Source: Fulvimarina endophytica (lineage in GTDB: Bacteria > Pseudomonadota > Alphaproteobacteria > Rhizobiales > Rhizobiaceae). From it: a stretch of 64,000 bases of DNA. Under the pieces are notes generated by a model. It was not told where the DNA came from. It worked only from the letters and a program-made list of their open reading frames with translations, and did not search any database. The DNA is taken from the NCBI RefSeq assembly GCF_003403015.1, contig NZ_QURL01000006.1, positions 62,001 to 126,000 of the forward strand, given 5' to 3'. Both the position numbers and the translations under genes were made by a program. Positions 8,900-17,777 of the stretch are shown one piece after another (within the stretch, counting starts at the first letter, position 1; every line of letters starts with the position of its first letter).

Positions 8900-10648
8900 T
8901 CAGCCTTCCTGCGTCCCATCCATTCCAGGTTGGCGAAGGCGATAGATCCGCAGTTTCCTCTCAGATGAGAAGGAGAGATCGCGTAAGATCTCGTATCGAT
9001 GCATCTGGTCGTCGAGAAAGTTGACTGGCGCGAAATACACATCGTTGAAAATCAGCAGGACAGTCGGCAGGTTGTCTTCCTGTCGATAATGCGATTTCGT
9101 GAATCGTAGGCCTTCCGAGCTCACATTCGGCATGAGGGGGAACGGCGTCAGCATAGAGATCGGCGCCTCGCTCAGCAGCATGAGGCCCGGCAATCGACCG
9201 ATGGCGGCAATCGTTTCCCCGGGTGCCATGATCTCCTTCAGCGATTCCTCTGTCGCTCGAATGATTTCTGCATCGCTTTGCGCAACGGAAAGTCCTGCGA
9301 ATATTCCCGTCTCGATCGGTTCGCGGGCTTCCGCCTTGGTGATCGGCGTTTCTCCATAGCGAAACGAGAGAGACGTCACGACGAGTGCCACCATCAAAGC
9401 GGCGCCGGGAGCCAGTGCGCTGATCTGGTCCTCATAACGTCGGGGAGACCATGTTGCGGAGATTGCGGCGGCTACCGCTCCTCCGATCGGGAAGCTGTAA
9501 AGCGTGTGTGTCGCAAACGCGGACGTCAAACAGCCGGCAACGATGGAGGTGACGTACGCCATGGCGACGCTCCGTCTGCAGCGATCATCCGACCAGAGGT
9601 CTGCGACGATCGCCATTCCGGCGATGCAGGTGAACAGGATGAGGTCGTGAGACCCGACGAAGAGCGCCGGGCCGTAGAAGAACGTCGCTGCCACTGTCGC
9701 AGCAACGTAACCGAAGAACACGATCGGCGGAACGATCCGCCTGATAGCTCCAATAGCGAATGAAATTAGAGCGAAAATATAAAAATGCGTGCTGTTTGAA
9801 ATTATGGACTGGATAGACTGGAGACGCGCGCTGATGCCTGTGGAGTCGTTGATGAGCGAAAGGTAGGCGTAGCTCTCGATGAGTCTTCCAGGTGTCAGAA
9901 CGTAAGCGCACAAAGCGGCGGCGCTGAAAACGACACTGCAGATCGTGAGGATATGAATGATCGAGGATCGAGGACTATGACGCTCGGCAATGACGATCAT
10001 TCCCAGGAAGCTCACCAGTGCTGCCGCAAGGGGCGGATAGGAAACGATCGCAATCGCCCATCCGACTGCGGACATGAGAGTCCAGCGGTGTCGTCGGGAC
10101 GTCGCCCAAATGGCGTAGCCACTGATTCCGATTGCGAAACCCTGCAATCCAAGCGTGTTGTATGACGGGGCAGGAAGTCCATACGGAATGAAAGCGAGAA
10201 TGATCAGTCCCGCCAGCCAGCTCCTTGCGCCGAAGCGATTGTAGATCAGGGCTGCCGTGATCGAGATGGCCGATAAGACAGCGCCCGTTACATACAAAAA
10301 CCGCAGGAAGAGGAATAAACCGTCGAAGCTGCCGACAATTTCCTCGTACACGATGACGACAGGATAGATCACGAAGGCGGCTGTCTGATGCAGCGATCGT
10401 AACTGGCTTTCTGCGATGCCTCCGAAGATCCAATCATGGAGAAACAGGGCGTAGTAGGATTCGTCGGAAAGATCGACGCCCTCGGTTGCTCGATAGAAGA
10501 GCATGCCGGTCACGCACACCAGCGCCGTAAGGCCGATCAGATCCCTGAAAGGCCGCCCGTGCGCCTTCCACTCGCGACAACGTGCGTAAAGCCCTCGCGC
10601 ATTGCGAATTCGCGGTCGCTTGGTGGAGTTTGCTTCGATCATCTTCAT
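8900..10648 (-). CDS. Polytopic membrane protein, GT-C glycosyltransferase-like
   Basis: A 582-aa protein with about 10-12 hydrophobic helices and a C-terminal soluble part of roughly 130 residues. An acidic motif just after the first helix (VDLSDESYYALF) resembles the Asp/Glu loop of GT-C enzymes of the ArnT/PMT type, which use polyprenyl-phosphate sugars at the outer face of the inner membrane. The family assignment is inference; no closer relative is recognised. Base composition is clearly more AT-rich than the neighbours (for example 9740-9800), suggesting horizontal acquisition. It is convergent to the flagellar operon and has no operon partner. Confidence 0.6.
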   Translation of the reverse strand: MKMIEANSTKRPRIRNARGLYARCREWKAHGRPFRDLIGLTALVCVTGMLFYRATEGVDLSDESYYALFLHDWIFGGIAESQLRSLHQTAAFVIYPVVIVYEEIVGSFDGLFLFLRFLYVTGAVLSAISITAALIYNRFGARSWLAGLIILAFIPYGLPAPSYNTLGLQGFAIGISGYAIWATSRRHRWTLMSAVGWAIAIVSYPPLAAALVSFLGMIVIAERHSPRSSIIHILTICSVVFSAAALCAYVLTPGRLIESYAYLSLINDSTGISARLQSIQSIISNSTHFYIFALISFAIGAIRRIVPPIVFFGYVAATVAATFFYGPALFVGSHDLILFTCIAGMAIVADLWSDDRCRRSVAMAYVTSIVAGCLTSAFATHTLYSFPIGGAVAAAISATWSPRRYEDQISALAPGAALMVALVVTSLSFRYGETPITKAEAREPIETGIFAGLSVAQSDAEIIRATEESLKEIMAPGETIAAIGRLPGLMLLSEAPISMLTPFPLMPNVSSEGLRFTKSHYRQEDNLPTVLLIFNDVYFAPVNFLDDQMHRYEILRDLSFSSERKLRIYRLRQPGMDGTQEG

Positions 10649-10770
10649 ATCAAGCTCTCAAGCGCGCTATCCGCTTTGAGGGCAAGTCCAAGAGCCCGGT
10701 CCGAAATGAGTCGCGCGGTTTCAGCAAGAACGTCCCCGTCTCGGTGCGGAACCCGTCTTAAGGCGCCCGC

Positions 10771-11877
10771 TCAGGCGAAATGCTTGGAGAGCTTCAGGCC
10801 CTGCGCCTGATAATTGCTCTTGAGATCGGCGCCGTAGAGGCGGTCGGGGAGCGAGGCCATGCGCTCGTAGACGAGGCGGCCGACGATCTGTCCGTCTTCC
10901 AGGATGAACGGCACCTCGTGGCTGCGCACTTCCAGCACCGCCCGCGCTCCCGTGCCGCCGGCCGCTTCGTGGCCGAAGCCGGGATCGAAGAAACCGGCAT
11001 AATGGACGCGGAATTCGCCGACGAGCGGGTCGAACGGGGTCATCTCGGCGGCATAGGCCGGGGGAACGTGGACGCTCTCCTTGGAGACGAGGATGTAGAA
11101 CTCGTCGGGATCGAGGACGAGCTCGCCCGCTCCGGAGCGATGAATCGGTTCCCAGAAATCGGCGACCGCATTGGCCCCGCGCCGGTCGACGTCGACGACG
11201 CCCGTATGGCGCTTGCCCCGATAGCCGACGAGGCCCGTCTCGTCGCCCGCAAGGTCGATCGAGAGCGCGATGCCCGAGCCGGTGATGTTCGCTCCCTCGT
11301 CTGAGGTCAGGCGGTGGGCGCCGTGCAGGTCTTCCATTTCGCGGCCCGACAGTTCGGCTTCGCCCCGCCGGAACCGGATCTGGCTGAGGCGCGAGCCGCG
11401 CCGCACGAGAACGGGGAAGGTGCGCGGCGAGATCTCCAGATAGAGCGGTCCGTCATAGCCCGGCGCCACCTTGTCGAACTCCCGGCCGCGATCGGTGAGG
11501 ACGCGGGTGAAGATGTCGAGGCGGCCGGTGGATGATTTGGGATTGGCCGTCGCGCGCACGTCCAGGGGCAGGGCCAGCCGTTCCTGGAGGGGCACGATAT
11601 AGACGCAGCCCGTTTCCAGCACCGCGCCTTCGGCAAGCGAGAATTCATGAAGGGCGAAGCGCTCCAGTTTCTCCTCGACCGTGCGCTCGAGGCCGGGCAG
11701 GAAACTCGCGCGCACCCGGTAGGCCCGCTCCCCGAGCCTAAGGTCGAGGGAGGCGGGCTGGATCTGGTCTTCGTCGCGGGCATGGCCGGAGGTGATCGCG
11801 CCACTCTCGAACAGGGAGGCGATGTCGCGATCGGGCAGAATGCCGCCGCCCTGAGGTTGTGCCTGCTCGTCCGCCAC
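10771..11877 (-). CDS. dcd: 2'-deoxycytidine 5'-triphosphate deaminase
   Basis: Deaminates dCTP to dUTP for thymidylate synthesis. The 368-aa length and the two dUTPase-fold halves match the long alphaproteobacterial form (RATANPKSSTGRLDIFTR and LEISPRTFPVLVRRGSRLSQ in the first half; EVRSHEVPFILEDGQIVGRL in the second). The GTG at 11877 (VADEQAQPQGG) is preferred: the frame extends 49 codons further upstream, but that extension reads toward the metZ leader and does not look like protein. Divergent from metZ with about 107 bp between its start and the riboswitch. Confidence 0.9.
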   Translation of the reverse strand: MADEQAQPQGGGILPDRDIASLFESGAITSGHARDEDQIQPASLDLRLGERAYRVRASFLPGLERTVEEKLERFALHEFSLAEGAVLETGCVYIVPLQERLALPLDVRATANPKSSTGRLDIFTRVLTDRGREFDKVAPGYDGPLYLEISPRTFPVLVRRGSRLSQIRFRRGEAELSGREMEDLHGAHRLTSDEGANITGSGIALSIDLAGDETGLVGYRGKRHTGVVDVDRRGANAVADFWEPIHRSGAGELVLDPDEFYILVSKESVHVPPAYAAEMTPFDPLVGEFRVHYAGFFDPGFGHEAAGGTGARAVLEVRSHEVPFILEDGQIVGRLVYERMASLPDRLYGADLKSNYQAQGLKLSKHFA

Positions 11878-11984
11878 CGCTGATCCCGTTCGCTGCTTCG
11901 TGTTTCGGGCTCTCTCGCACAAGCGCGCGGCCGCTCCCCTTGTGAATTGACGCTTAGACGAATTCGGCGTATCCGCAAAGCGAA

Positions 11985-12041
11985 GTGGTGATTTGGCCGG
12001 CCGGCTTGCAGCCACGTTAAACAAGTCGCTAAAGGGCCGAT
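11985..12041 (+). promoter_or_regulatory. SAM-II riboswitch
   Basis: The conserved SAM-II (metA-motif) core is present: GTGATTTGG, then GGCTTGCAGCCACGTTAAA, then GTCGCTAAAGGGCCGA. SAM-II aptamers bind S-adenosylmethionine and repress methionine genes in alphaproteobacteria. The downstream gene is metZ, the classic target. Identification is by pattern matching to the known consensus and is strong. Confidence 0.95.
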
Positions 12042-12074
12042 CCGATTGTGGGCCAAACCGTGTGGCCCGTCTGG

Positions 12075-12112
12075 AACCGGCTTTTCGGCGCTTTCCGCCG
12101 GGCCGGTTTTTT
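12075..12112 (+). terminator. Intrinsic terminator between the SAM-II aptamer and metZ
   Basis: A two-part stem is visible: AACCGGC (12075-12081) with GCCGGTT (12102-12108), and an inner CGGCG/CGCCG stem (12086-12090 with 12096-12100). It ends in a run of six T (12107-12112). It lies 33 nt after the aptamer and 22 nt before the metZ ATG, so it can act only on metZ transcription. This suggests riboswitch-controlled termination, although SAM-II is often described as acting on translation. Confidence 0.8.
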
Positions 12113-12134
12113 CGTGTCGGGAGTTCGAACGACC

Positions 12135-13331
12135 ATGCTGAAGCGCAAAGAGACCAAACGGGGCCTCGGGCCCGCGACGACCCTCGTGCATGCGGGCACG
12201 CTCCGCTCCAATTTCGGCGAGGTTTCGGAAGCGATCTTCCTCACCCAGGGCTATGTCTACGACAGCGCCGAGCAGGCCGAGGCCCGCTTCAAGGGCGAGG
12301 ATCCGGGCTTCATCTATTCGCGCTATTCCAACCCGACGACGCGCATGTTCGAGGAGCGCATGATGGCGCTGGAAGGGGCCGAGGACGCCCGCTCCACCGC
12401 CTCGGGGATGGCCGCCGTCTCGACCGCGCTCCAGTGCCAGCTTCGCGCCGGCGACCATATCGTCTCGGCCCGCGCGCTCTTCGGCTCCTGCCGCTATGTG
12501 GTGGAGACGGTGCTCTCGCGCATGGGCGTCGAGGCGACCTTCGTCGACGGGCGAAATCCCGACGAGTGGCAGGCGGCGGTGCGGCCCAACACCCGCGTCT
12601 TCTTCATGGAGACGCCGACCAATCCGACTTTGGAGATCGTCGATATCGCGGCGGTGGCCGAGATCGCCCATGCGGCAGGCGCGCGCCTCGTGATCGACAA
12701 CGTCTTCGCGACGCCGCTTTTCCAGCATCCCCTCGAACTCGGCGCCGATGTCGTCGTCTATTCGGCGACCAAGCATATCGACGGCCAGGGTCGGTGCCTG
12801 GGCGGAATCGTCCTGTCCTCCAAGGACTGGATCGAGGAGTTCATGCACGACTATTACCGCCATACGGGGCCGGCGCTCTCGCCCTTCAACGCCTGGGCGC
12901 TCCTGAAAGGCCTCGAGACCATGCCCCTTCGCGTGACCCAGGCGACGCGTTCGGCCGGGCAGATCGCCGACCGGCTCGCCGATCATCCGAAGATCGCCCG
13001 CGTCCTCTATCCGGGGCGCGACGACCATCCGGACGCGGCGGTGGCGAGAAAGCAGATGAGCGGCGGATCGACGCTCATCGCCTTCGAGCTGAAGGGCGGC
13101 AAGAATGAGGCCTTCGCCTTCGCCAACGGTCTCGAACTCGTGCTTCTGACCAACAATCTCGGCGATACGCGCACCCTCACCACCCATCCGGCGACGACCA
13201 CGCACAAGAATCTCAGCCAGGAGGCGCGCGACCAGCTCGGCATTTCCGACGGCCTGATGCGCCTGTCGGTAGGCATCGAGGACGTGGAGGACCTCCTGGA
13301 GGATATCGAGGGCGCGCTCGAAAGGGTCTGA
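12135..13331 (+). CDS. metZ: O-succinylhomoserine sulfhydrylase MetZ
   Basis: PLP enzyme that makes homocysteine from O-succinylhomoserine and sulfide in methionine synthesis. It is 398 aa. Family motifs are intact: YSRYSNPTTRMFEERM, ASGMAAVSTA, IDNVFATPLFQ and VVYSATKHIDGQGR with the PLP-binding Lys at about 213; it ends RLSVGIEDVEDL. The ATG at 12135 has GGGAG 11 nt upstream; an in-frame start at 12048 would lie inside the terminator leader and is rejected. Controlled by the SAM-II element and terminator in front of it. Confidence 0.96.
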   Translation: MLKRKETKRGLGPATTLVHAGTLRSNFGEVSEAIFLTQGYVYDSAEQAEARFKGEDPGFIYSRYSNPTTRMFEERMMALEGAEDARSTASGMAAVSTALQCQLRAGDHIVSARALFGSCRYVVETVLSRMGVEATFVDGRNPDEWQAAVRPNTRVFFMETPTNPTLEIVDIAAVAEIAHAAGARLVIDNVFATPLFQHPLELGADVVVYSATKHIDGQGRCLGGIVLSSKDWIEEFMHDYYRHTGPALSPFNAWALLKGLETMPLRVTQATRSAGQIADRLADHPKIARVLYPGRDDHPDAAVARKQMSGGSTLIAFELKGGKNEAFAFANGLELVLLTNNLGDTRTLTTHPATTTHKNLSQEARDQLGISDGLMRLSVGIEDVEDLLEDIEGALERV

Positions 13332-13891
13332 AACCCTATCCGGCCGATCGAGCCGGGGAGCGAGAACGCTGTGTTCCCCTCCCATCGCCGGGACGACCCG
13401 CGAAACGGCGCTTTCCCGGCCACTCGAAGACGCGAAGACCTGACGACCCGGACAAGACAATCGGGGCCGCGCCTTCTGGCGCGCCCGCGAGAAACGAGGC
13501 CGCACGTCATGCACGCCCGGCAGGGACCGCACATTTGCCGGTCCTTGCCGGCGCGCGGCCAAGTCGCCGGAGCATCAATCGAGCGTCGGGCCATCGTGCA
13601 GACGAGCCGCATGAGAGCTATGTAAAGACGACGGTATTCAAAGAATATATTATGTAAAGATTACGATTACCGGCGATCGCATGACGTGCCCGATATCGGC
13701 TCCGCATGCCCGGTGGTCAGGGTCGAGAGGCCGATCGTACGGGCCTTGCGAAGCCGGCACCCGGTTCGACGGATCGGAATTCGGAAATTTACAACATCTG
13801 CAAGCAGTTCAGCGTTTCTTCATCGTTGTTTGTCTATTCTCGCAAGAAGGTTCTTCCCGTTTCTCCATCCGGTTGATCGATCGCCATCATC
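13332..13891. other. Intergenic region before the peroxidase operon
   Basis: 560 bases without a convincing gene. The first part is GC-rich. Around 13615-13675 the DNA turns AT-rich and contains a 10-bp direct repeat TATGTAAAGA (13619-13628 and 13651-13660) spaced 32 bp apart, a likely promoter/operator area for the genes at 13892-16800. No riboswitch or terminator with a T-run is evident after metZ. Confidence 0.6.
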
Positions 13892-14893
13892 ATGGATTCT
13901 TCTTTCAAAAGCCGTACCATTTTTTCTTTGATTGCCGCCGTGTTCCTCGCCTCACCGGCAGGCGCTCGCGACCTCGACGATTACCGCCGCCCCATGACGA
14001 TCCCGTTCGAGGGGGTGGCCGAATATTCCCCCCAGAGCGCGACCTTGGGGAAGATGCTGTTCTTCGATCCACGCCTTTCGGGCGCGAAGAACATGAATTG
14101 CGCGACGTGCCACAATCCGTCCTTCGGGTATGAGACGCCCGTGCCGCTCGCCATCGGAGCCGCCAATACGCCGCTCGGCCGTCAGGCGCCGACCGTTCTG
14201 AACATGGCGTTCGTGTCGCCGAATTTCTGGGACGGGCGAGCCGCGACGCTCGAGGAGCAGGCGGCCGGGCCGATCACCGCGCCGGTCGAGATGAACGGAC
14301 ATTTCGATACGATCGTGACCGATCTCAACGCCGTTCCGGATTACGTGTCCTGGTTTTCGGAAGTCTTCCCGGACAAGGGGATCACCCGCGAGACCATCCT
14401 GACCGCCATCGCGACCTACGAACGCACGATCGTCTCCGGCTGGTCGCCCTTCGATCGCTGGGTGGAGGGCGACGAGGCGGCGGTCTCGGACTCGGCCAAG
14501 CGCGGCTTCGACCTGTTCGCCGGCAAGGCTCGCTGCTCCCAATGCCATTCCGGCTGGAACTTCACCGACAACGAGTTCCACGATATCGGCCTTCACTCCG
14601 GCGATATCGGCCGGGCCGCCCTCGAGCCCGACAATCCGAAGGCGCTCTATGCCTTCAAGACGCCAGGCCTGCGCAATACCGGCTACCGCGCGCCCTACAT
14701 GCATGACGGGTCGCTGGCCGATCTGGAGGCCGTCATCATCCATTACGAGAACGGCTTCGGCGACCGGCCCTCGCTATCTCCGAAGCTCGTTCCGCTCCGT
14801 TTGACGGCCGAGGAGCGCGCCGATCTCATAGCCTTCATGCACACGCTGACTGCCGAGAAGCAGGAAGCCTCCCTTCCTATCCTTCCCAACTGA
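13892..14893 (+). CDS. Di-haem cytochrome c peroxidase family protein
   Basis: Secreted c-type cytochrome of the CcpA/MauG superfamily, which reduces peroxide or oxidises protein substrates in the periplasm. It is 333 aa with a signal peptide (residues 1-25) and two haem c sites, CATCH (about 70-74) and CSQCH (about 215-219). Also visible are LGKMLFFDPRLSG, FWDGRAATLEEQA and KTPGLRNTGYRAPYMHDGSL, all typical of the family. Only 11 nt separate it from a chemoreceptor gene, so the two are probably one transcript. Peroxidase versus MauG-like function cannot be settled from sequence. Confidence 0.9.
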   Translation: MDSSFKSRTIFSLIAAVFLASPAGARDLDDYRRPMTIPFEGVAEYSPQSATLGKMLFFDPRLSGAKNMNCATCHNPSFGYETPVPLAIGAANTPLGRQAPTVLNMAFVSPNFWDGRAATLEEQAAGPITAPVEMNGHFDTIVTDLNAVPDYVSWFSEVFPDKGITRETILTAIATYERTIVSGWSPFDRWVEGDEAAVSDSAKRGFDLFAGKARCSQCHSGWNFTDNEFHDIGLHSGDIGRAALEPDNPKALYAFKTPGLRNTGYRAPYMHDGSLADLEAVIIHYENGFGDRPSLSPKLVPLRLTAEERADLIAFMHTLTAEKQEASLPILPN

Positions 14894-14904
14894 CGGCCAC
14901 TGAC

Positions 14905-16800
14905 ATGTCGCTGCGCTCGCAGATCATCATTCCGCTGATCGTCGCCGTCCTGGGCGGTGTCTTCATGTCCTTCTTCATCGCCCACCAGGCGACAGAGGCG
15001 CAGGAGCGCGCCGAACATTTCGCGACCGACGCCTTCGCCGGCAGCCGTCTCGCCGAGGAGGCCGCGAGCCATCTTGCGGCGATGAGGGGATTTGCCGACC
15101 AGGTCCTCGCAATGACGACCTTCGTTCCGCACCGGACGATCGAAGCGCGCTTCGGCGAACTCGACGCCGCCATGGAGACGGTGCTGCGCGCTCTGGATGA
15201 GAACGAACTCGTGCGCAGGGTCGACGCGGAGCGCGTGGCCTTCGTCGAAGCCTACACCGCTTGGCGGGCCAGCCTCGGGATCGCCGTCGGCCTTGCTCCG
15301 TCGCTCGAGGTCCCTTCACCCGAGCTGCTCCGCCGCCAGCGGGCCGAGACGGAAACCTCGCTCGAGGCCTATAGCAATGCGCTCGACGCCGCGGCCGCGA
15401 CCGGCATCGCGACGACCAACCAGGAAACCGTCGCCGCCATTCGCGACGCCAACATCCTGACGGCGGTCGTCGCCGGCGTGCTGCTTTGCCTCGGTCTCGG
15501 GCTCACCCATCTCCTGACGGGCCGCTTGAAACAGGTCACCGAAGCCATGCGCCGGCTCGCGGACGGCGACACGGACATCTCCCTGCCCAAGACCGGGCGC
15601 ACCCGCGAAATCCGCTCGATGGTGGGGGCCCTCGACGTGTTCCGCACCAATGCCATCGAGCGCGACCGGCTGATCGCCGAAACCAACGCGGCGAACGACA
15701 GCGAACGCCGCCGTTACGCCATGGAAATGAAGGCGCTCGTCGCCGGCATGACCGCCAGCATCGAGGCGGCGCTCGCCGGCGATCTGTCGAAGCGGATCGG
15801 CGGCGACTTTGAGGCGCGCGATCTGAAGACCCTTGCCGGTCTCGCCGACAATCTTCTCGCAACGATCGACGACAACCTGTCCGACGTTCTGCGCGTCATG
15901 GACGGGCTCGACCGTGGGATGCTGTTCGAGCGCGTCGGCGGCGATGCCGGCGGCGCCTTCGGCCGTCTTCGCGAGGCGACGAACGGCTCGCTCGACCGTC
16001 TTTCCGATCTCATCGTCTCCATCCAGGAATCGAGCCAGGCCGTCGCCGTCGTCGCCGATCAGTTGAAGGGCGGCTCGCGCCAGATGCTCGCCCGCGCGAA
16101 ATCCCAGTCCCGTTCGGTCGACGCGACGGTGACGGCCCTCGGCCAGGTCACGGAGACGCTGGCGTCCGCCGCGATGGAAGCGCGGGAGACCCGATCCATG
16201 GTGGCCGACGCCCGGCGGGCGACCGAACGCTCGGGCGAGATCGTCGATGACGCGATCGCGGCCATGACCCGGATGGAGGAGGCCTCGGGCCGGATCGGCA
16301 ACATCGTCGACGTCATCGACCAGATCGCGTTCCAGACCAATCTGCTCGCCCTCAATGCCGGCGTCGAGGCCGCCCGCGTCGGGGATGCCGGCAAGGGCTT
16401 CGCCGTCGTCGCCAAGGAGGTCCGCGAACTCGCCAAGCGATCTTCGACGGCCGCGAGCGACGTCAAGGATCTGATCGAGGATACGCTCGGCGATATCAAG
16501 AGGGGCGCGGCCATCGTCAACGAGACCGGCGATGCGCTGGCCCGGTTGCGCACGGACGTGATGACCATCGATCAGCGGATCGATGCGGTGAGCGAGATCG
16601 TGCGAGCCCAGAGCGATGCGGTGAACGGCGTGAACGACGACGTATCGGGCATCGACCGGCTGACCCAGGAAAACTCCGCCATCGTCCGGGAAACCGACGG
16701 CTCGATCGCGACCATGGGCGACTGTGCCGAGCGCCTGTCCAGTTTCGTCACCCATTTCCAGCTGGTGCGGGCGACCCCGATGAGCCGGCGCGCCGCCTGA
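14905..16800 (+). CDS. Methyl-accepting chemotaxis protein
   Basis: Transmembrane chemoreceptor of 631 aa. Helix 1 lies at about 7-29 and helix 2 near 185-205, enclosing a helical periplasmic sensor of about 155 residues that carries no haem or cofactor motif I can see. A HAMP domain follows (LKQVTEAMRRLADGDTD), then a linker with HAMP-like repeats, then the MCP signalling domain with the conserved tip (IAFQTNLLALNAGVEAAR and GKGFAVVAKEVRELAKRS, about 475-515). It ends without a CheR-docking pentapeptide that I recognise. Likely co-transcribed with the upstream peroxidase. Confidence 0.93.
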   Translation: MSLRSQIIIPLIVAVLGGVFMSFFIAHQATEAQERAEHFATDAFAGSRLAEEAASHLAAMRGFADQVLAMTTFVPHRTIEARFGELDAAMETVLRALDENELVRRVDAERVAFVEAYTAWRASLGIAVGLAPSLEVPSPELLRRQRAETETSLEAYSNALDAAAATGIATTNQETVAAIRDANILTAVVAGVLLCLGLGLTHLLTGRLKQVTEAMRRLADGDTDISLPKTGRTREIRSMVGALDVFRTNAIERDRLIAETNAANDSERRRYAMEMKALVAGMTASIEAALAGDLSKRIGGDFEARDLKTLAGLADNLLATIDDNLSDVLRVMDGLDRGMLFERVGGDAGGAFGRLREATNGSLDRLSDLIVSIQESSQAVAVVADQLKGGSRQMLARAKSQSRSVDATVTALGQVTETLASAAMEARETRSMVADARRATERSGEIVDDAIAAMTRMEEASGRIGNIVDVIDQIAFQTNLLALNAGVEAARVGDAGKGFAVVAKEVRELAKRSSTAASDVKDLIEDTLGDIKRGAAIVNETGDALARLRTDVMTIDQRIDAVSEIVRAQSDAVNGVNDDVSGIDRLTQENSAIVRETDGSIATMGDCAERLSSFVTHFQLVRATPMSRRAA

Positions 16801-17012
16801 GGCCGCCCGGTCTTTCGCCTCGCGGGCTTCGATACCGTCCGTGTCTTCCACATGACGTCGAAAGCGGGCCGGGCGGGGAAGGATGTCCGGTTCGTCTTCG
16901 GGCCTGGCGCTCCTTGCCGGTTCGTGCGCAGGTGTTTGATCCGCCATTGTGACTTGCAAAGGCGCACGATGCGGGTGCATGGGCGGAACAGACGACACCG
17001 CAAGGCCTCTCC

Positions 17013-17768
17013 ATGACCCTTCTCACGATCACCCTTCTCTTCGTCGCCGGCTTCATGTCGGGTTCGGTGAATGCCGTTGCGGGCGGCGGCACCTTCATCT
17101 CCTTCGGCGCCTTCTCGCTGATCGGCGTGCCGCCGATCAGCGCCAACGCCTCGTCCTCCATCGCGCAGCTGCCGGGCTACTTCACCTCGACGCTGCCTTA
17201 TCTGAAGGACATCCGCACCCTGTGGCGCGGGCTGCTTCTGCTGGCGATCGCCTCCATCGCCGGATCGGTGATCGGCGCGCTCGTTCTCCTGTGGCTCGAC
17301 AACGACCGGTTCCGCGCGATGGTGCCCTGGCTGCTCATCGCGGCGACGGCCCTCTTTGCCGCCGGACCCTGGCTGAAGCCGCGCCGCGAGCACGAGGCGA
17401 CGGCGGCGAAGGGGCGGAACTATTCGAGCCCGATCGTCCAGTTCCTCACCTCGATCTATGGCGGCTTCTTCGGGGCCGGCATGGGCATCATGATGCTGGC
17501 GACCCTGGGCCTCACCGAAAGCGGCGACTATCACCGCCTCAACGCGATCAAGAACGTCCTGTCCAACATCATCGCGGTGGTCGCGATCGTCGTCTTCGTT
17601 TCGGGGGGCGTCGTGAACTGGGCGGGGGCGCTGGCCATGGCTCCCGGCGTCGCGCTCGGCGGCTATAGCGGCGTGTGGATCGCCAAGCGGGTGCCGCAGG
17701 TCGCCGTCAGGATCTTCGTCATCGCCTTCGGCCTGTTTCTCGCGGGCTACTATTTCTATACCGGCTGA
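17013..17768 (+). CDS. TauE/SafE family sulfite/anion exporter
   Basis: Inner-membrane protein of 251 aa with about 7-8 helices. The N-terminal motif GSVNAVAGGGTFISF and the second-half repeat (YGGFFGAGMGIMML) are characteristic of TauE/SafE (DUF81), which exports sulfite or organosulfur anions. The substrate here is not known. The stop is 9 nt from the kup start, so the two are probably co-transcribed. Confidence 0.9.
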   Translation: MTLLTITLLFVAGFMSGSVNAVAGGGTFISFGAFSLIGVPPISANASSSIAQLPGYFTSTLPYLKDIRTLWRGLLLLAIASIAGSVIGALVLLWLDNDRFRAMVPWLLIAATALFAAGPWLKPRREHEATAAKGRNYSSPIVQFLTSIYGGFFGAGMGIMMLATLGLTESGDYHRLNAIKNVLSNIIAVVAIVVFVSGGVVNWAGALAMAPGVALGGYSGVWIAKRVPQVAVRIFVIAFGLFLAGYYFYTG

Positions 17769-17777
17769 GGGGCGAGG

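Noticed and set aside
12048..12134. Upstream in-frame start for metZ
   Set aside because: It would translate the terminator hairpin, and its 29 extra residues do not resemble MetZ. The ATG at 12135 has a ribosome site.
11307..13562. A 751-codon open frame on the minus strand opposite metZ
   Set aside because: High-GC antisense frames stay open by codon bias. metZ on the plus strand has all catalytic motifs, a riboswitch and a ribosome site, while the antisense product shows no recognisable domain.
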